From contig FTLJ01000383.1 of the NCBI GenBank assembly GCA_900155495.1, forward strand, positions 29,753-93,752: DNA of 64,000 nt, given 5' to 3'. Origin of the DNA: Porogramme epimiltina (Eukaryota; Basidiomycota; Agaricomycetes; Polyporales; Polyporaceae). A model generated the notes under the pieces. It worked only from the letters and a program-made list of their open reading frames with translations, was not told where the DNA came from and searched no databases. Made by a program: the position numbers and the translations under genes. This document shows positions 35,501 to 46,448 of the stretch, piece by piece; position 1 is the stretch's first letter; every line of letters starts with the position of its first letter.

Positions 35501-36769
35501 TCGAAGATAGGAGGCGCACCGGCAAAAGACTCGTCCATACTGTCGTCGTCTGCGCTCTGCATGCTGACGTCCATACTTGAGTTGAGGTCAGGAAGGCGAG
35601 TGGTGCGCACATCGTCGGATGGGCTCATGGACGAGCTTGCAATGGAAGGTGTATCGCGCGAGTGAGTCGTGACTGAGGCCGCTACCGGTGCTGGGGGCTG
35701 CTTGTGCCGCCGGGGCTGCCCAGGTTGACCTTTCAGCAAAAGAGGGTCGTCGCTGGGAGATGGAGGAGGGGGTGGCTCGCTCAGGTCAACCTCGGGAGGT
35801 TCCTTCTTGATCTGTAGCACGAGTTTCTTCGAGCTCTTCGGCACGGTGGACTTGCGCCTACTAGACTTGGTTATCCTCTCTGGCGAATGAGTAGCTCTGG
35901 GCGGTGTGTGAACTATCTCGCGGGGCGGCGTGAAGCGCTCTCTGGGTGGCTCATATGGGGGCATCGGTGTGGTAGACCGCCTGCGCACAGACATGGTCTC
36001 GCGAGAGATAACGGGAAGCGGCGGTATGTAATCCGCGTGGGGGTTGGAATGATGAGGGGAGCGGAGGAGGGCATGTTTCGACGGTGATTCACTTCGCCCA
36101 TGAGACGCACGAGTGGGAGTAGCAGGTTCATCTGGTGGCTCCGCAGACGGGCGTACAGGTGAGCCGCGCTTGGTCTGCTTGCGGGGCTTGGGATTAGGAG
36201 TGGCCTCCGTGACGACGATAGTGCTGGTGGATGGTTCGTTGAAGAGGGACTCAAGGGCGGTGTGGGAGGCAGAACGGTTGTGTGTGTTTCGCTTTCTCTT
36301 GACGCTACCTGCCGTTGGGAGATCGCCATGTTGAACCGGAACCGAATGCGCGCGCGAGGTCTGGGGAGTACGGAAATGTCAGTGAGACAATTACTCCAGC
36401 CGATAATGAGTATCCATAACAGGGTACCCCAAGATGAGGCAAGGGCTTGCTCATCTTCTCTCGACAACTACGGCGAGATTGCGGAAAGGCTGGAGAACTT
36501 ACTGAGCCGCGCGCACTTCTCAGTATCTCTTCCGGTGGGGGGCTGAAGAGCATCCTGGCGGGATCCATATCGTCTTCCTGGGTTTGCGATGACGGCGGAG
36601 TTAAAAGACCAGATTCATTAGGAGAATCTTCATCTTCATGATCAGCATTAGTCCTTGCGTTGAATGCGGGCGATCGTTTCTGCCTCGAGGATTTCGCGTT
36701 GCGCTTCGGGCGCAATTCTTCAAGGGGAGATAGGTTGTCGTTGTTCATTGCTGGGGGCACATTCTCCAT
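32582..36769 (-). CDS. large mostly disordered protein with compact C-terminal module (1313 aa)
   Basis: Four exons (36769-36503, 36360-34261, 34207-33621, 33569-32582) sum to exactly 1314 codons. The first 700 residues are Ser/Pro/Glu/Asp-rich and probably disordered, with basic patches (SVKRKRNTHNRS, RKSTVPKSSKKLVLQIKKEP) and long acidic runs (WSDDDDDEDDDFD). From about residue 775 the sequence looks folded: DDPRVAARAAAILKMHDYDF, VFIPGSPLITVPELLQDAER, WEKDDWKLLDACFTDERLSL, DVGIDRVVDRFLDQTGGIPV and GDLSRRVQALVKKQRAGKG. A proline-rich tail with PPPEPVEPRP follows. I do not recognise the family. The W-rich helical module near the C-terminus recalls uncharacterised fungal proteins with a similar WxxxDWxLLD pattern, but that is from memory and unproven. 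A nuclear or cell-cortex scaffold is possible. It is divergent from the equally disordered 677-aa gene. Confidence 0.78.
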
Positions 36770-37078
36770 AATACCCAATGATTGATGAAGGCCGCAGCCA
36801 CGAGGACGAGGGCAAGACAAAGAGGACGCCTCGGACAAGGCCAGAGTCGGACTGTACTGGAGCCGGGAGCGAGAGAACAAACAAGGCCCACGATTCAACC
36901 CGGTTCGACTTCCCCGGTCACGCGATCGTGTCGACCGCCTTCTCGTGAGCCGTGCCGCACGGCGCATGCCGCATGGGGGCCGGCAGGCCGACAACACTCT
37001 CTTGCACTGTCCAAGCCCCATGGAGGTGTGCGCCCCCTGGCTCTCTTCTCCGACGCCCTCTTGCGCTACGTCTCCCTT
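36770..37078. promoter_or_regulatory. divergent promoter of two disordered-protein genes
   Basis: 309 nt between the ATGs at 36769 (-) and 37079 (+). G+C-rich, no TATA box seen. The arrangement suggests shared control of the two genes. Confidence 0.45.
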
Positions 37079-39170
37079 ATGTCTACGAAATCTGCTAAAG
37101 ATGCTTGCTGGTCGTTCTCTCTGCGGGACTATAACTACGCCGATGACTTTAGCAGTAGTGACGACTCCGACGACGCCGAGGACGGCTCTGGTACCGCTCA
37201 CCCCAGGTCTGAGGCAAATCTCCTCCAGGAGTTGGACATCGCCTCCAGACAGGATACTGCGAACTACAGGCCCAACCCCTGGTCGATCGCTAAAGCGAAT
37301 GCTGCTTCTCGCCCCTCCGTGCCCAACACTAGCCGACGTCCTTCATTCAAAACGGTAACGGGAGGGACGGCACAGTCGACCGTTCCTAATGTACTTCACA
37401 ACCAGCCCCCAAAGCCCAACCTCAGTTCTAAAAACGCAAGCCTCAGTTGGTCCGATAATCCCCCCATACCTACGCAACCTGGGAACGCTCAGCCCACCGC
37501 ATGTGAAGAGGGCAGCCTGAACTTCGAAGAGAACGCGCATATACCCTCCGACGAGACTCTAGTCGACGATTCCTTCTCTGACAAAGGCTCTGTTCATAAA
37601 CTCAGTAGTCATAAGCCACCCTCTCCTTCACTCGTGAGGTCTAGGACACCTCTTCAAATTGCATCTACTTTGCACGCTGCTTCATACTCTCCTCTTACCT
37701 TCGGTACCTTGTCTTCGTCGTCTCCTCTCGTTTCTAATAGTTCTACTGCGGCAAGCTTTGCGACTCTCAAGAATTCCTCTAAAGGGGCTCCAAAGAAAGA
37801 ATTACGATCCCTTCTGTTCTATGCTCAGCCATCGAAAACGATTTACAATTCCAAGTTTCCCAAGGAAGAGCCGAACGAAGATAATTTCGGGCATATACGC
37901 AGCCATGGTGCCCCCATTGCGCAGGAAAGTAAGTTCGGCATCTATTATCTGCCAAAAGCTACCTGACTGCACTTGCGGCAACCCAGCCCGGCCGCCGCCC
38001 ATCCCAAAGTCCTTGGCAGCCCTACCAGCCTCACGATTCCCGACCTTCAATTTCAAACGCGAATGGCGCTCTCCTGATATTGGACAACTGCTGGAGCTGG
38101 ACCCTGTCGCCCACCATAACCCTCCGGCCAATGGTCTACGCTACTCCTCTCCGATCCCTTTACACAGGCAGAATCTATCGGACGAAAGGCATAGCACCGC
38201 GCGTAGCTACAGCTCACCCTCACGTGCTCCTACCAGTCCGACTCTCCTTCCCTCGAACTGTGAAGATCGCTATGAATCCCCGTCTCCAGGTTCTCCCGGG
38301 TCTCCTGGCTCTCCTCGGTCTCCCTATAAGCACGGCCGTCTCGCTTTTCATCCCCCTACCCCCACAACCTCCGGTATATCCCATATGTGCAACTATCAAG
38401 ACCTCTCGACCACGCTATCCGAATCCAGTGTCGTTGAGTCTGTCCGCCACACTGACTCCATCCGAAAGCCTACGCCAGCACCAGTCTCTACCACCAAGGG
38501 GCACAGGCTCTTCGATCACCACACGACTATGCCTACCCCAAAGAAACCGCCAAAGCGCGACGCTTACGACGCGTTTCCCTCCCCTGAACCCCACTGGAAC
38601 ACCCTACCAGCGAAAAGGCGCAACGCGCCAGAGAAGGCTGCGAGAGGGCGTGCGTCGTCAACTGCTACATCTACGTTCAAGCTCCCCATTCGCATTGGAA
38701 GAAGGCCCGTCGGTCATGGCCCGACCGACATAGGCGCAAAACGTGTCGAAAACGATGATGGCCCTCCTAACGCTGTCAAGAGAGTTGTCACGTATTACCC
38801 ACCTCCACCCAAGGATAGCACTGTGAATACGTCTGTTGCTCCCTCGGTTGAACCTTCTTCTCCGCCTCGATCGACATTCCGCCCTATGGCCATTCATCGT
38901 GCTGGGGCTTCCACTCTCAGAAGGTCCCTCGCTGCATACAAGCACTCCCCAGCGCACCCGTCGAGTCGCCCCGCCGTTCAGCCTCCCAACATTCGCATTC
39001 CTGGATCCACTGCTCCTCAATATGCTGATAGTAACCGGCCTCACCCCACACAGTTCTTCGGGCGCTCAATGCCGTTCAATACAGACGGCCTTCCGCAACG
39101 TTATTCAGCCGTACGACGCGCGGTTGCCGAGGTACAGTTCTCTGCATCCCTTGCGCCCTCGGACAGCTGA
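37079..39170 (+). CDS. Ser/Pro-rich disordered protein (677 aa)
   Basis: Two exons (37079-37928 and 37987-39170, 58-nt intron GTAAGT...CCCAG) give 677 aa. The N-terminus MSTKSAKDACWSFSLRDYNY followed by an acidic DDFSSSDDSDDAEDG patch looks conserved in style. ANYRPNPWSIAKANAASRPS and PTFNFKREWRSPDIGQLLE are the only other ordered-looking segments. The rest is low-complexity, including SPGSPGSPGSPRSP and poly-Pro YYPPPPK. No family was recognised. Many SP/TP sites suggest regulation by proline-directed kinases (inference). The in-frame ATG at 36782 was rejected because its extra residues are arginine-rich promoter-like sequence. Confidence 0.75.
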
Positions 39171-39642
39171 CGTGTACGTAGTAGCGCAAGCGCGTCTCCG
39201 CCGAACTCTGGGACATTTTAGGACTACCTAGCTGCGGAGTGGTTTTCCGCGATGAGTGGAGACGCAATGTGGAAAAGCCTCCAGAGATTGCGATTGTTTC
39301 TTGGGATGTCACAAGGGCCGATGTGGGCACTGTATCGACCTAGGACAGATCCCCTGTATGACTTTGTGTAACCGTGTACGCTCAATAGAACGACTGCATC
39401 CCACAAACTCTGTGATATGTGCACCACCGAACACTACTACTAGCACTATAGATTAACTTCAACCTGAAGGTGGTATTAGGCTCCATTTAACACCTAGATT
39501 AGGGTTGATCGGCGCGGTCCGGGACGTTTGCAGCCCAAGGATTGCGCTCACTCGACACTCGCGTTTGCTCTAACCAGTGACCCCGCAATTCAGTTCAGGC
39601 TGAGCGTGAACGCGAGGCTGAGCTGAGGTTGAGCTAAACCCT
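39171..39642. other. intergenic upstream of the J-domain gene
   Basis: 472 nt with no coding signal. The region 39580-39640 contains several imperfect GCTGAG-type repeats (tcaggctgagc...gaggctgagctgaggttgagct) just upstream of the J-domain start. Confidence 0.5.
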
Positions 39643-40495
39643 ATGCACGCACACTATTCATCTCTCCGCTTCGGGTGTCTGCACCCTCGCTATGCTTCCA
39701 CTAGCGCAGGACCGTTCCCCTTTCCCGCGCATACACGTCCAACCCCTCACCAGATCTTCCACCTCCCTGCTGGCGCAACACAGAAAGAGATAAAGGCGCG
39801 CTGTATGTCCTATGCATCCAATCTCTATAGTTCTCCGCACTTGCCGGAGGAGTCCCCCCCCTCCGGGAGAGGGTGCAGACTGACACACACACACCCAAGA
39901 TTACGAGCTCGTCCGTGTGCACCACCCAGACTCGCCCTTTGGGCACGATCTTTCCTCCGAACAGCGTCGAGCGCGGTTCCAGGCGATAACGGCCGCGTAC
40001 GATACCCTCCGCGGAAAGCGCGGCAGAGGAGAGGGGGGTCCGCAGGATGCATACCGGCAGGAACTTGAGCGCAGGCGACGGGCGTACGAGCGGGCGCGGC
40101 ATAACAACTCGGGCTTCACGTACGAGAGGGCAGGGCGGAGCGAGTGGACGGCGAGCGCGGACGACCGGTGGAAGGATAGGGTGATATTATTCGTTGGGAT
40201 CCTGGTGAGTACAAGTTCGGTTATGCTGCGAGATGTCTGTTGTGACAGAGATGCTGCATAGGCACTAGGAGCAGGTGTCGGCCCTGCCCTACTCTGGCCT
40301 TCGTACACAGCGTCATACCAGGCTCATGTGTCGGCCGCGCGTAACCTTGCTCAAGCGAGAAAGGACGCGCGAGAGTTTGGCGAGGAGCGGCGTAGGGAAA
40401 TCCGCCGGCGAGTGGAGGAGTACGAGAGGGAGAAGAGTGGTCAAGTGTCCCCCGACGTCGACTCGACCTCCACATCAAATTCGCCGTCTGTGTAA
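39643..40495 (+). CDS. mitochondrial-type J-domain (DnaJ-like) membrane protein
   Basis: Three exons (39643-39802, 39900-40204, 40262-40495) sum to 233 codons (232 aa). The N-terminus MHAHYSSLRFGCLHPRYAST is basic and Ser-rich like a matrix presequence. The J domain follows: THPHQIF-like TPHQIFHLPAGATQKEIKAR, YYELVRVHHPDSPFG with the essential HPD, and FQAITAAYDTLRGKRG. After a basic linker comes one membrane segment (VILFVGILALGAGVGPALLW), then a charged coiled-coil-like tail (AQARKDAREFGEERRREIRR). Known: the HPD motif stimulates Hsp70 ATPase. Inference: an inner-membrane co-chaperone or assembly factor. A basidiomycete 'DnaJ homolog, mitochondrial' annotation would be expected. Choice of the second exon start (ATTACGAGC) is fixed by the frame. 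Confidence 0.87.
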
Positions 40496-41193
40496 CCCTG
40501 CCACGCGTAGACCTTGGAATGTACAGTATAATAGATCCGGCCAAACATGACGTCCATGCAAGTCTAGAGGGTGAGTCCTGGGCGGAACCACGGCCTCGGC
40601 CTATCACCGCTGGAATCTCGACATCATTATGGTTGACAGTGTGGTTTCTCAGGGCCTGAAAAGGTCCAGGCCTTTCGAGCAGCGGAGGCACGAGCCCGTA
40701 AGAGTAACACAGCCATCTCGTGCGAAGACTCTAGAGCCCCAGGCTATGACATAGCCGATCCTTGACGTCGCGGATCTCAGCAGTCAACGGACATAACAGA
40801 GGCACGGAAATTTACGGGGACTCACGTCGGCGACTAGCATCCTATGCTTGGCACTCCCGACATCGCTCTCGAATGGGTCTCGAGACCATAGCCAAGCAGA
40901 GTATGCTAATATGGCGTTCGCCGCGCGAGACCGGAGGCTACCATGCGTTGAGGATGAGGTCCGCCTGCTGGCTAGTTCTCCGCGACGTCTATGAGATCTG
41001 AGCTCAATTACGACGACATCGCTAGGAAGACCGGGTATAAAGGCCTGCACATTGTCTACAGTAAGCCCTCATTCTACACACCCACCCACAACACACCCGC
41101 TACACTTCACACTCAAAGTCACTCGCATCGCGGCGCCACCGTACGCAGATCCCTCACAGATTCCCGATCATCGAAATTGACGATGACACTTAG
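40496..41193. other. intergenic, promoter of the small secreted protein
   Basis: 698 nt between two + strand genes. Only short frames. It contains a clear TATA box at 41036-41042. Confidence 0.5.
41036..41042 (+). promoter_or_regulatory. TATA box (TATAAAG) of the 170-aa secreted protein gene
   Basis: GGGTATAAAGGCC lies 158 nt upstream of ATG 41194, followed by a C/A-rich leader (acacccacccacaacacaccc) typical of highly expressed fungal genes. Confidence 0.6.
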
Positions 41194-41770
41194 ATGTACT
41201 TCGCCACTGTCCTCACTGCCGTGCTCGCTGCCGTCTCCTCCGTCAGCGCTGCTCCAGTAGCTCGAACGGTTCCTCTCCCCGTACGTGTTTGCTCTATCCT
41301 CTTTCAATCTGCGTAACAAGCCACTTACATACTCTCAACACCAGACTGACGCGCAAATCAACGTGCGCTCACTCCTCACCGGCGAGGACTTCGCCTACCT
41401 CACCGCCGCCGCCTTCCCGTACGAAGACCTCCCCGAGAACGCGGGTAACACGCACCCCGAGCCCGGCCGCTTCACGATCACGCCCGTCTCCGTCTCGGAG
41501 TCCGGCACGAGCGCGGTCGTCCGCCTGCGCTGCGACCTCTTCGGCGAGGACGCACGCGTGACAAGGGGCTTCCTCGCGTCTTACAAGGGCGTCGACCCGA
41601 CAGCACCCGTGGCGGAGATCCCAGTGACACTCGAGGGCGACACTTGGTTCTTCTGGGGCGGGTTTGGCGTCAAGGACGCGCACGAGGATGATCCCGGAGA
41701 TGGGTACTTGAACCTCTACATGACACCCGGAGTGGACGGCACGGAGGCCGTAAGCGTCTACTTCGCCTGA
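41194..41770 (+). CDS. small secreted protein, 170 aa, unknown family
   Basis: Two exons (41194-41280, 41345-41770; intron GTACGT...CACCAG) give 170 aa. MYFATVLTAVLAAVSSVSAA is a clear signal peptide with a cut after VSA or SAA, then PVARTVPLP, a possible propeptide ending in a basic site. The mature part has one possible disulfide Cys at most (LRCDLF) and reads like a beta-rich fold: FAYLTAAAFPYEDLPENAGN, GRFTITPVSVSESGTSAVVR, TWFFWGGFGVKDAHED, GYLNLYMTPGVDG. No catalytic motif and no membrane segment. I do not recognise the family; a structural cell-wall or effector-like protein is possible. It has its own TATA box and CA-rich leader, suggesting strong expression. Confidence 0.85.
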
Positions 41771-41941
41771 GCGTCGAGGAGCTAGGACAGGACAGTTGTT
41801 GACCTGCTAATTCGGATGATCTGAGCCACGGACTCGCATTGTACAGCTTTTTGGTCATACACCACTCTTCATTGACTACTACTGTATATACCGCACTAGT
41901 TGGCTCCGCTTTAATGGATTTTCATTGCATGTATTCTATGT

Positions 41942-43215
41942 TTAATAGTATCCTAGCTCCTGTTGAGCTGCCTTCATAGGCTCATACAACCCATGTTGAT
42001 CTCCAAGCGCATATGTAAGCGTCATACGTTCAAGGATCGATGGCCCATCATCCGGACTGCATTCGAGCTGCAAGTGCCAACATTAGCTGTATCCAACGAC
42101 GTCTGAAGCAGGTGCCTACCAAAGATATCACATCATCTAAGAGGTGGGCCTGACCTGCGGACATGCCTGGTAGCCCTACGTAGTTGGCGTTCACGATGTG
42201 CACATGGAAGTGGTCTGACACAAAGCAAGCTTGGTAAGCTACATTTGACGCAAAGTAGAGATGATACACACAGTAAGAGGGCTGATAGTGTATGAACATG
42301 CGCAAGGAACCAGGGGCGAGGCCCCACCGCTCATGCACCACCCTAGCGCCTTCACGACGAATGCTGTTAAGCATGGGGAGATGTGCCTTCGTGAGATCAC
42401 GCAAGCTTCGTATACCACGGTTGAACGAGATGGCGACGAGGTAGAGCGAGCTGAGAGTCGTGAGGTCCCATTTCATGTCCGGGAGGATCAGATAGCCGAA
42501 ATCAGGTGAGGGGTCTCGAAAGACCACCTTCTCCACCTCGGAGGTACCGTTGAGGATATTCTCAACCCTGGCAAGTGACTACATGTGAGCGTTATCGTCA
42601 TACCATTAAGGGCTGGCTCGATGTACCATCGTGTGCGAGAAGGTGGGAAAGCGGCAATGTATGGCTTAACGACGCGCTCGTATAGAGCGGGAGTCTCGTG
42701 CACGATGGCAACTTCTTGCTTCGAGTACTACGGTGAAAGCCTTCAATATGTGTAATCATCCAAACTATGTCCCACCCACCTTACGAATGTGAACTTCCGT
42801 CGCGGGATGGACGATGTTGATCTTCACGTCAGGTTGTTCGTCTTTAGCCAGCCATCCAAAGAACCACGAATACTAAGAAGGCGAATCAGCAACCGTGGCG
42901 CATCACTTTGGCCCAGTTGCGCTCACGATGTCTGTCCCCTCTATCAAACGCGTCGACGGGATCGCTGCGAGCAGGTCCTTTGCGGAGGCTCCGGACAGCG
43001 CCGTCTTCTCGATGCGCACTATCGCGGGGGCGGATTCGTCTGTTTCCCCTATGGGCAGGGTCCCCAACAGCGTAACAGCGTGCGTGATAGGATCTACAAG
43101 TGGTAAATAAGTCGATTAACGAAAATTGGGTTGCGACGGATTGACTGGACTGACCCTCATTGAGGACACGATCCAACTGGAAACGTTGGAGCACGTTGAC
43201 GGTAGATGTACTCAT
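41942..43215 (-). CDS. dcpS: DcpS scavenger mRNA-decapping enzyme (HIT family)
   Basis: ATG 43215 (MSTSTVNVLQRFQLDRVLNE) begins exon 1 (43215-43155); exon 2 is 43093-42927 and exon 3 starts at 42872, producing STRLIEGTDIYSWFFGWLAK. Family blocks follow: INIVHPATEVHIRKYSKQEV, VHETPALYERVVKPYI, FGYLILPDMKWDL, SLRDLTKAHLPMLNSIRREG and GSLRMFIHYQPS. This is spliced to YYHFHVHIVNANY with the HxHxH catalytic histidine triad, then GQAHLLDDVISL, and after the last intron MTLTYALGDQHGLYEPMKAA. The stop is at 41944-41942. Known: hydrolyses the m7GpppN cap left after 3'-5' mRNA decay, releasing m7GMP. The donor GTGAGC after GACATC was chosen because only it gives the conserved IYSW junction. The gene appears intact. 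Confidence 0.93.
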
Positions 43216-43895
43216 AGTGTTTGAAGATGTTCGGAGGGGCTATTGAGCGATGGGGATCCTTGTAGACCACTTCAGCGTCGCCAACATCCTCCAAGAAGAG
43301 CATGGTCTACCGCAGCACGATTTAAGGTCTGAATAATACTGGTAGTGTCGAAGAGAACGGCCCGCGCTCGTTGGCCTTGTGCCACCGTGTGGCGTGCCCG
43401 CGACGCGCGTTTGGCGCCAACTTGACCTTGGCTACTACCTCCCCGACCACTCTTTGAATTTCACCCCCGTCCTCCCTAAAACTGTCCGCCCGTGCGTGTC
43501 CGGAAACGCTTCTCAGACCCGTGCTTGCTAAGTAGGCGGCGTGCGCCAACTTTATCAAGACTAATAATGGCGAGAAGCGACGGAGATCGTCACGGTCGAG
43601 ACAAATCGCTGCTAGATTTGGGCACGGGTTGATGTTAGACGGGAGTCACAGGTATGGGCCTTCGCACTCTCCCTTGCCGTATTTCAACGTGCGCGCGCCC
43701 CACATGGAAGTTATAAGGCATGCGCCGTGACCAGCCTCCGAAGCCATCAGCCCATGAGGTGCACGTAGTTAGGGCGCCCCTGTTGACCCAGTCCCCATCG
43801 CGGTTGCCCCTCACGCACGTTCGCGCATCGCCAGCCTCCTCCTTTCCTTGTACTTAGGCGTTGAGCCGGAGCCTTTCGTCCCCACCTCCACCACG
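43216..43895. promoter_or_regulatory. divergent promoter, DcpS / phosphoesterase
   Basis: 680 nt between divergent starts. No TATA box was found within 100 nt of ATG 43896. The open frames here are short and lack family signals. Confidence 0.4.
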
Positions 43896-45710
43896 ATGCT
43901 CTCTGCCGCCGTTTGTCTGCTCGCGATGGTGCCCTGGGGGTGGGCGACGCCCATCGCGCAAGGTGAGCATCTCAAGCGCCCTGTCTATCGGCGATACCGC
44001 GAAGCCACTGACGTAGTGGACTGGGGTCCCACGCAGCAGACTTTCACGTTCGAAGCGCGGCCAGGGCTGACTCTCAGAGCGACCCGATCGACTTGAATCC
44101 GTACGCTTCCAAGCCGCGGCTGACGTTCAAGAGCGATGGCACGTTCAAGATTACTGTTTTCTCCGACTTGCATTATGGCGAGAACCCTTGGGACGACTGG
44201 GGCCCGCAGCAGGATGTGAACAGCACGCGGCTCATGAACACCGTATTTACGAGCGAGAAGCCGGATTATGTGTCGGTTTGGTCCCTATGTGATCGCCGGT
44301 CCCGTCGTGCTAAGGCGTTTGTTCAGGGTGCTCAATGGAGACCTGATCACTGGAGAGAGCGAGTACAACTTCCGTGTTCGTTCAAGCCGGAGGCTGACTG
44401 CTTGGCCATGTTAGACACGTTCCGGGAGAACTCCACCAAACTGATAGACGAAATTGTGGCACCTCTGAACAGCTTCCGCATTCCCTTCTCATCTACACAC
44501 GGGGTGAGTCCTTAGGGCACTCTTTTATGCGTGAACTCACGGACGAGCGCTTGCAGAACCACGACAATGAGCCAAACATCACGCACGCAGAGGAGATCAA
44601 GCGCGAACTACAGGTTGCTCCGTTGAGCTACACGCGCTTTGCTCCGTCGTGGGCAAACGGTCAGGGATATGGTCCCGGCACGTACTGGGTCCCCGTGAGT
44701 CTACTCCCTCGTACCGAATGTATGCACAGCTAACAAGATATTTGACGTCAGGTGTACACTAAGGCGTCTGGTGTGTCCAAATACCGTCTACTGCAACCAC
44801 CAGCTGACTCCTCGTCTAGACCGGAATCCATCTCTGATTCTGTGGTTCTTCGACTCCCGAGGTACGTAAATCAGGGCCTCTCATCAGAAAGGTTTTCTAA
44901 TATTGGCGCGTATGCAGGCGGTTTCAGCGAGGGTGCGAACTCGACACCGGTCCCAGACTGGGTCGATGAGAATGTTGCGGAGTGGATCAAGCTCAACGTC
45001 GCCGCGATGGACGCCGCGTGGGGTCCTGCAGAGGAAGTTGACCGAGGCGCGCTCGCGTTTGTTCACATTCCTCCGTAAGCACTTCGCTCAGCCGTCTCGA
45101 GCATAACTGTGCGTGTATTGACTTCCTATAGTCATGTTGTCCAGGGTCTTCAGCAGGACCTCAACAGCACGCAGGACCCTGGTTTGAATGGTATGCCCTA
45201 TTGTAATCGCCATTGTTATGCACCACACTCATGGTATAAATGTTGGTGTAGCGGACGTCCTTGGCTCCGGTTCCACACAAGACAGTCAGGACCAGAGCAG
45301 GGATGACCCCTTCTGGGACGCTCTCAATGCCGAGGTCAAGAACCTCCACGGCGTTATTTCCGGACACGGTAAATTTGCCTGCCTTACTCGGATCTTGACG
45401 TTCAAACTGACCGCTGGCCATACCACAGACCACGGTAATGAGTGGTGCAAGCGCGAGCCATCGAAGAATGTCATATTCTGCTTTGATAAGCACTCGGGGT
45501 AAGATTGACTTAGTTCATGATCTTGTTCTCCGCGTGACCGGCCACTAACTGTGAGACAGGTATGGCGGATACAGCAGCACTGGCTGGGGACATGGCGTGC
45601 GCAACATCGTGTTCCGCTCACCGAGCCCCAGTGTGGGCCCTGAGACATGGATCCGGATGGAAGATGGTGAGACGCACGCGCGGATCATCATGGATTCGTC
45701 CTACAATTAG
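43896..45710 (+). CDS. secreted calcineurin-like metallophosphoesterase (DCR2-like)
   Basis: ATG 43896 gives MLSAAVCLLAMVPWGWATPI, a signal peptide. LNPYASKPRLTFKSDGTFKI follows. The five metallophosphoesterase motifs are all present: FSDLHYGE (D-x-H), VLNGDLITGES (GD), STHGNHDNE (GNHD, across an intron), AFVHIPPHVVQ (H) and VISGHDHGNEWC (GHxH, across an intron). The end is HARIIMDSSYN with TAG at 45708-45710. About nine exons. Known: binuclear metal phosphatases; fungal relatives include Dcr2. With a signal peptide this one probably acts outside the cell or in the vacuole on phosphate esters. The exon-2 start is ambiguous: an acceptor at 44039 keeps the frame and adds DFHVRSAARADSQ; a later one needs a different donor phase. 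Confidence 0.88.
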
Positions 45711-46448
45711 TCTTCTGGAGTTCCCACTATGCAACTCCTTGTATACAGGTTTGGGGTATGGCAATGTCCATTATCATCCTAAGTACTGGAAACACACAAC
45801 ATAGAAGGTAACATAATAGCAAGGTGTACGTATGGATGTGCGCATCGAAAAGTCGGAGGACCACGTTGAGCAACATATGGCCTCCGAAAAGCAGATGCAA
45901 CGACCAAATGCTCTTGCACACACGTCCACCCAACCTTCCTTTGCCTTGCGGCAGTCCAGCGGGCTCTTTGGTGTGCATAAGGAGAGTCCAAGAGGGGAGA
46001 TGGAATACCCGGAATGTGGGGTTGATGAGCAGTAGATCACTTACGATCCTTGTGAACGTTGAGCCCCCGTGTAGGATATGCTTGCCACAGAATGGTCTCA
46101 CAGTATGAGGAGGGTATTCTAGCTGGAGGTAGGACAAGACAATAAATATTTCAAGCTCAAGGCGACGCTGAAGGGGCGGGGGAACAAGGGCATGGTCGAT
46201 GAGACTCATGATCACCGTGTGAGCGCTTGAGCGCTTGGGTTGCCACTGGCCGTGTTGTGGCGTGTTTGTGTGCGGAGATTGCCGGGGGACGTTGGAATGC
46301 AATTGTGGTCCATCGCGAGTACGCGTTGGCCGTCGCCCGTCTCTGTCTCCGTCCCCATAATCCCCGCCGCGCCGCCCTTCCCTCTTTTCTTTTCTTCCGC
46401 CATCTTCACTCTTTACACCCTGCGAACCGTGCTCCTCCACACGCCCTC
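45711..46448. other. intergenic with one doubtful minus-strand frame
   Basis: 738 nt. On the minus strand an ATG at 46214 opens MSLIDHALVPPPLQRRLELE and a stop-free run to 45727, with a GTAAGT donor-like site after FTRI. All three minus frames are unusually open between 45780 and 46040, so the correct reading cannot be chosen, and none shows a family motif. Either a short orphan gene or chance openness; not called as a gene. The + strand promoter of the 414-aa gene lies at the right end. Confidence 0.3.
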
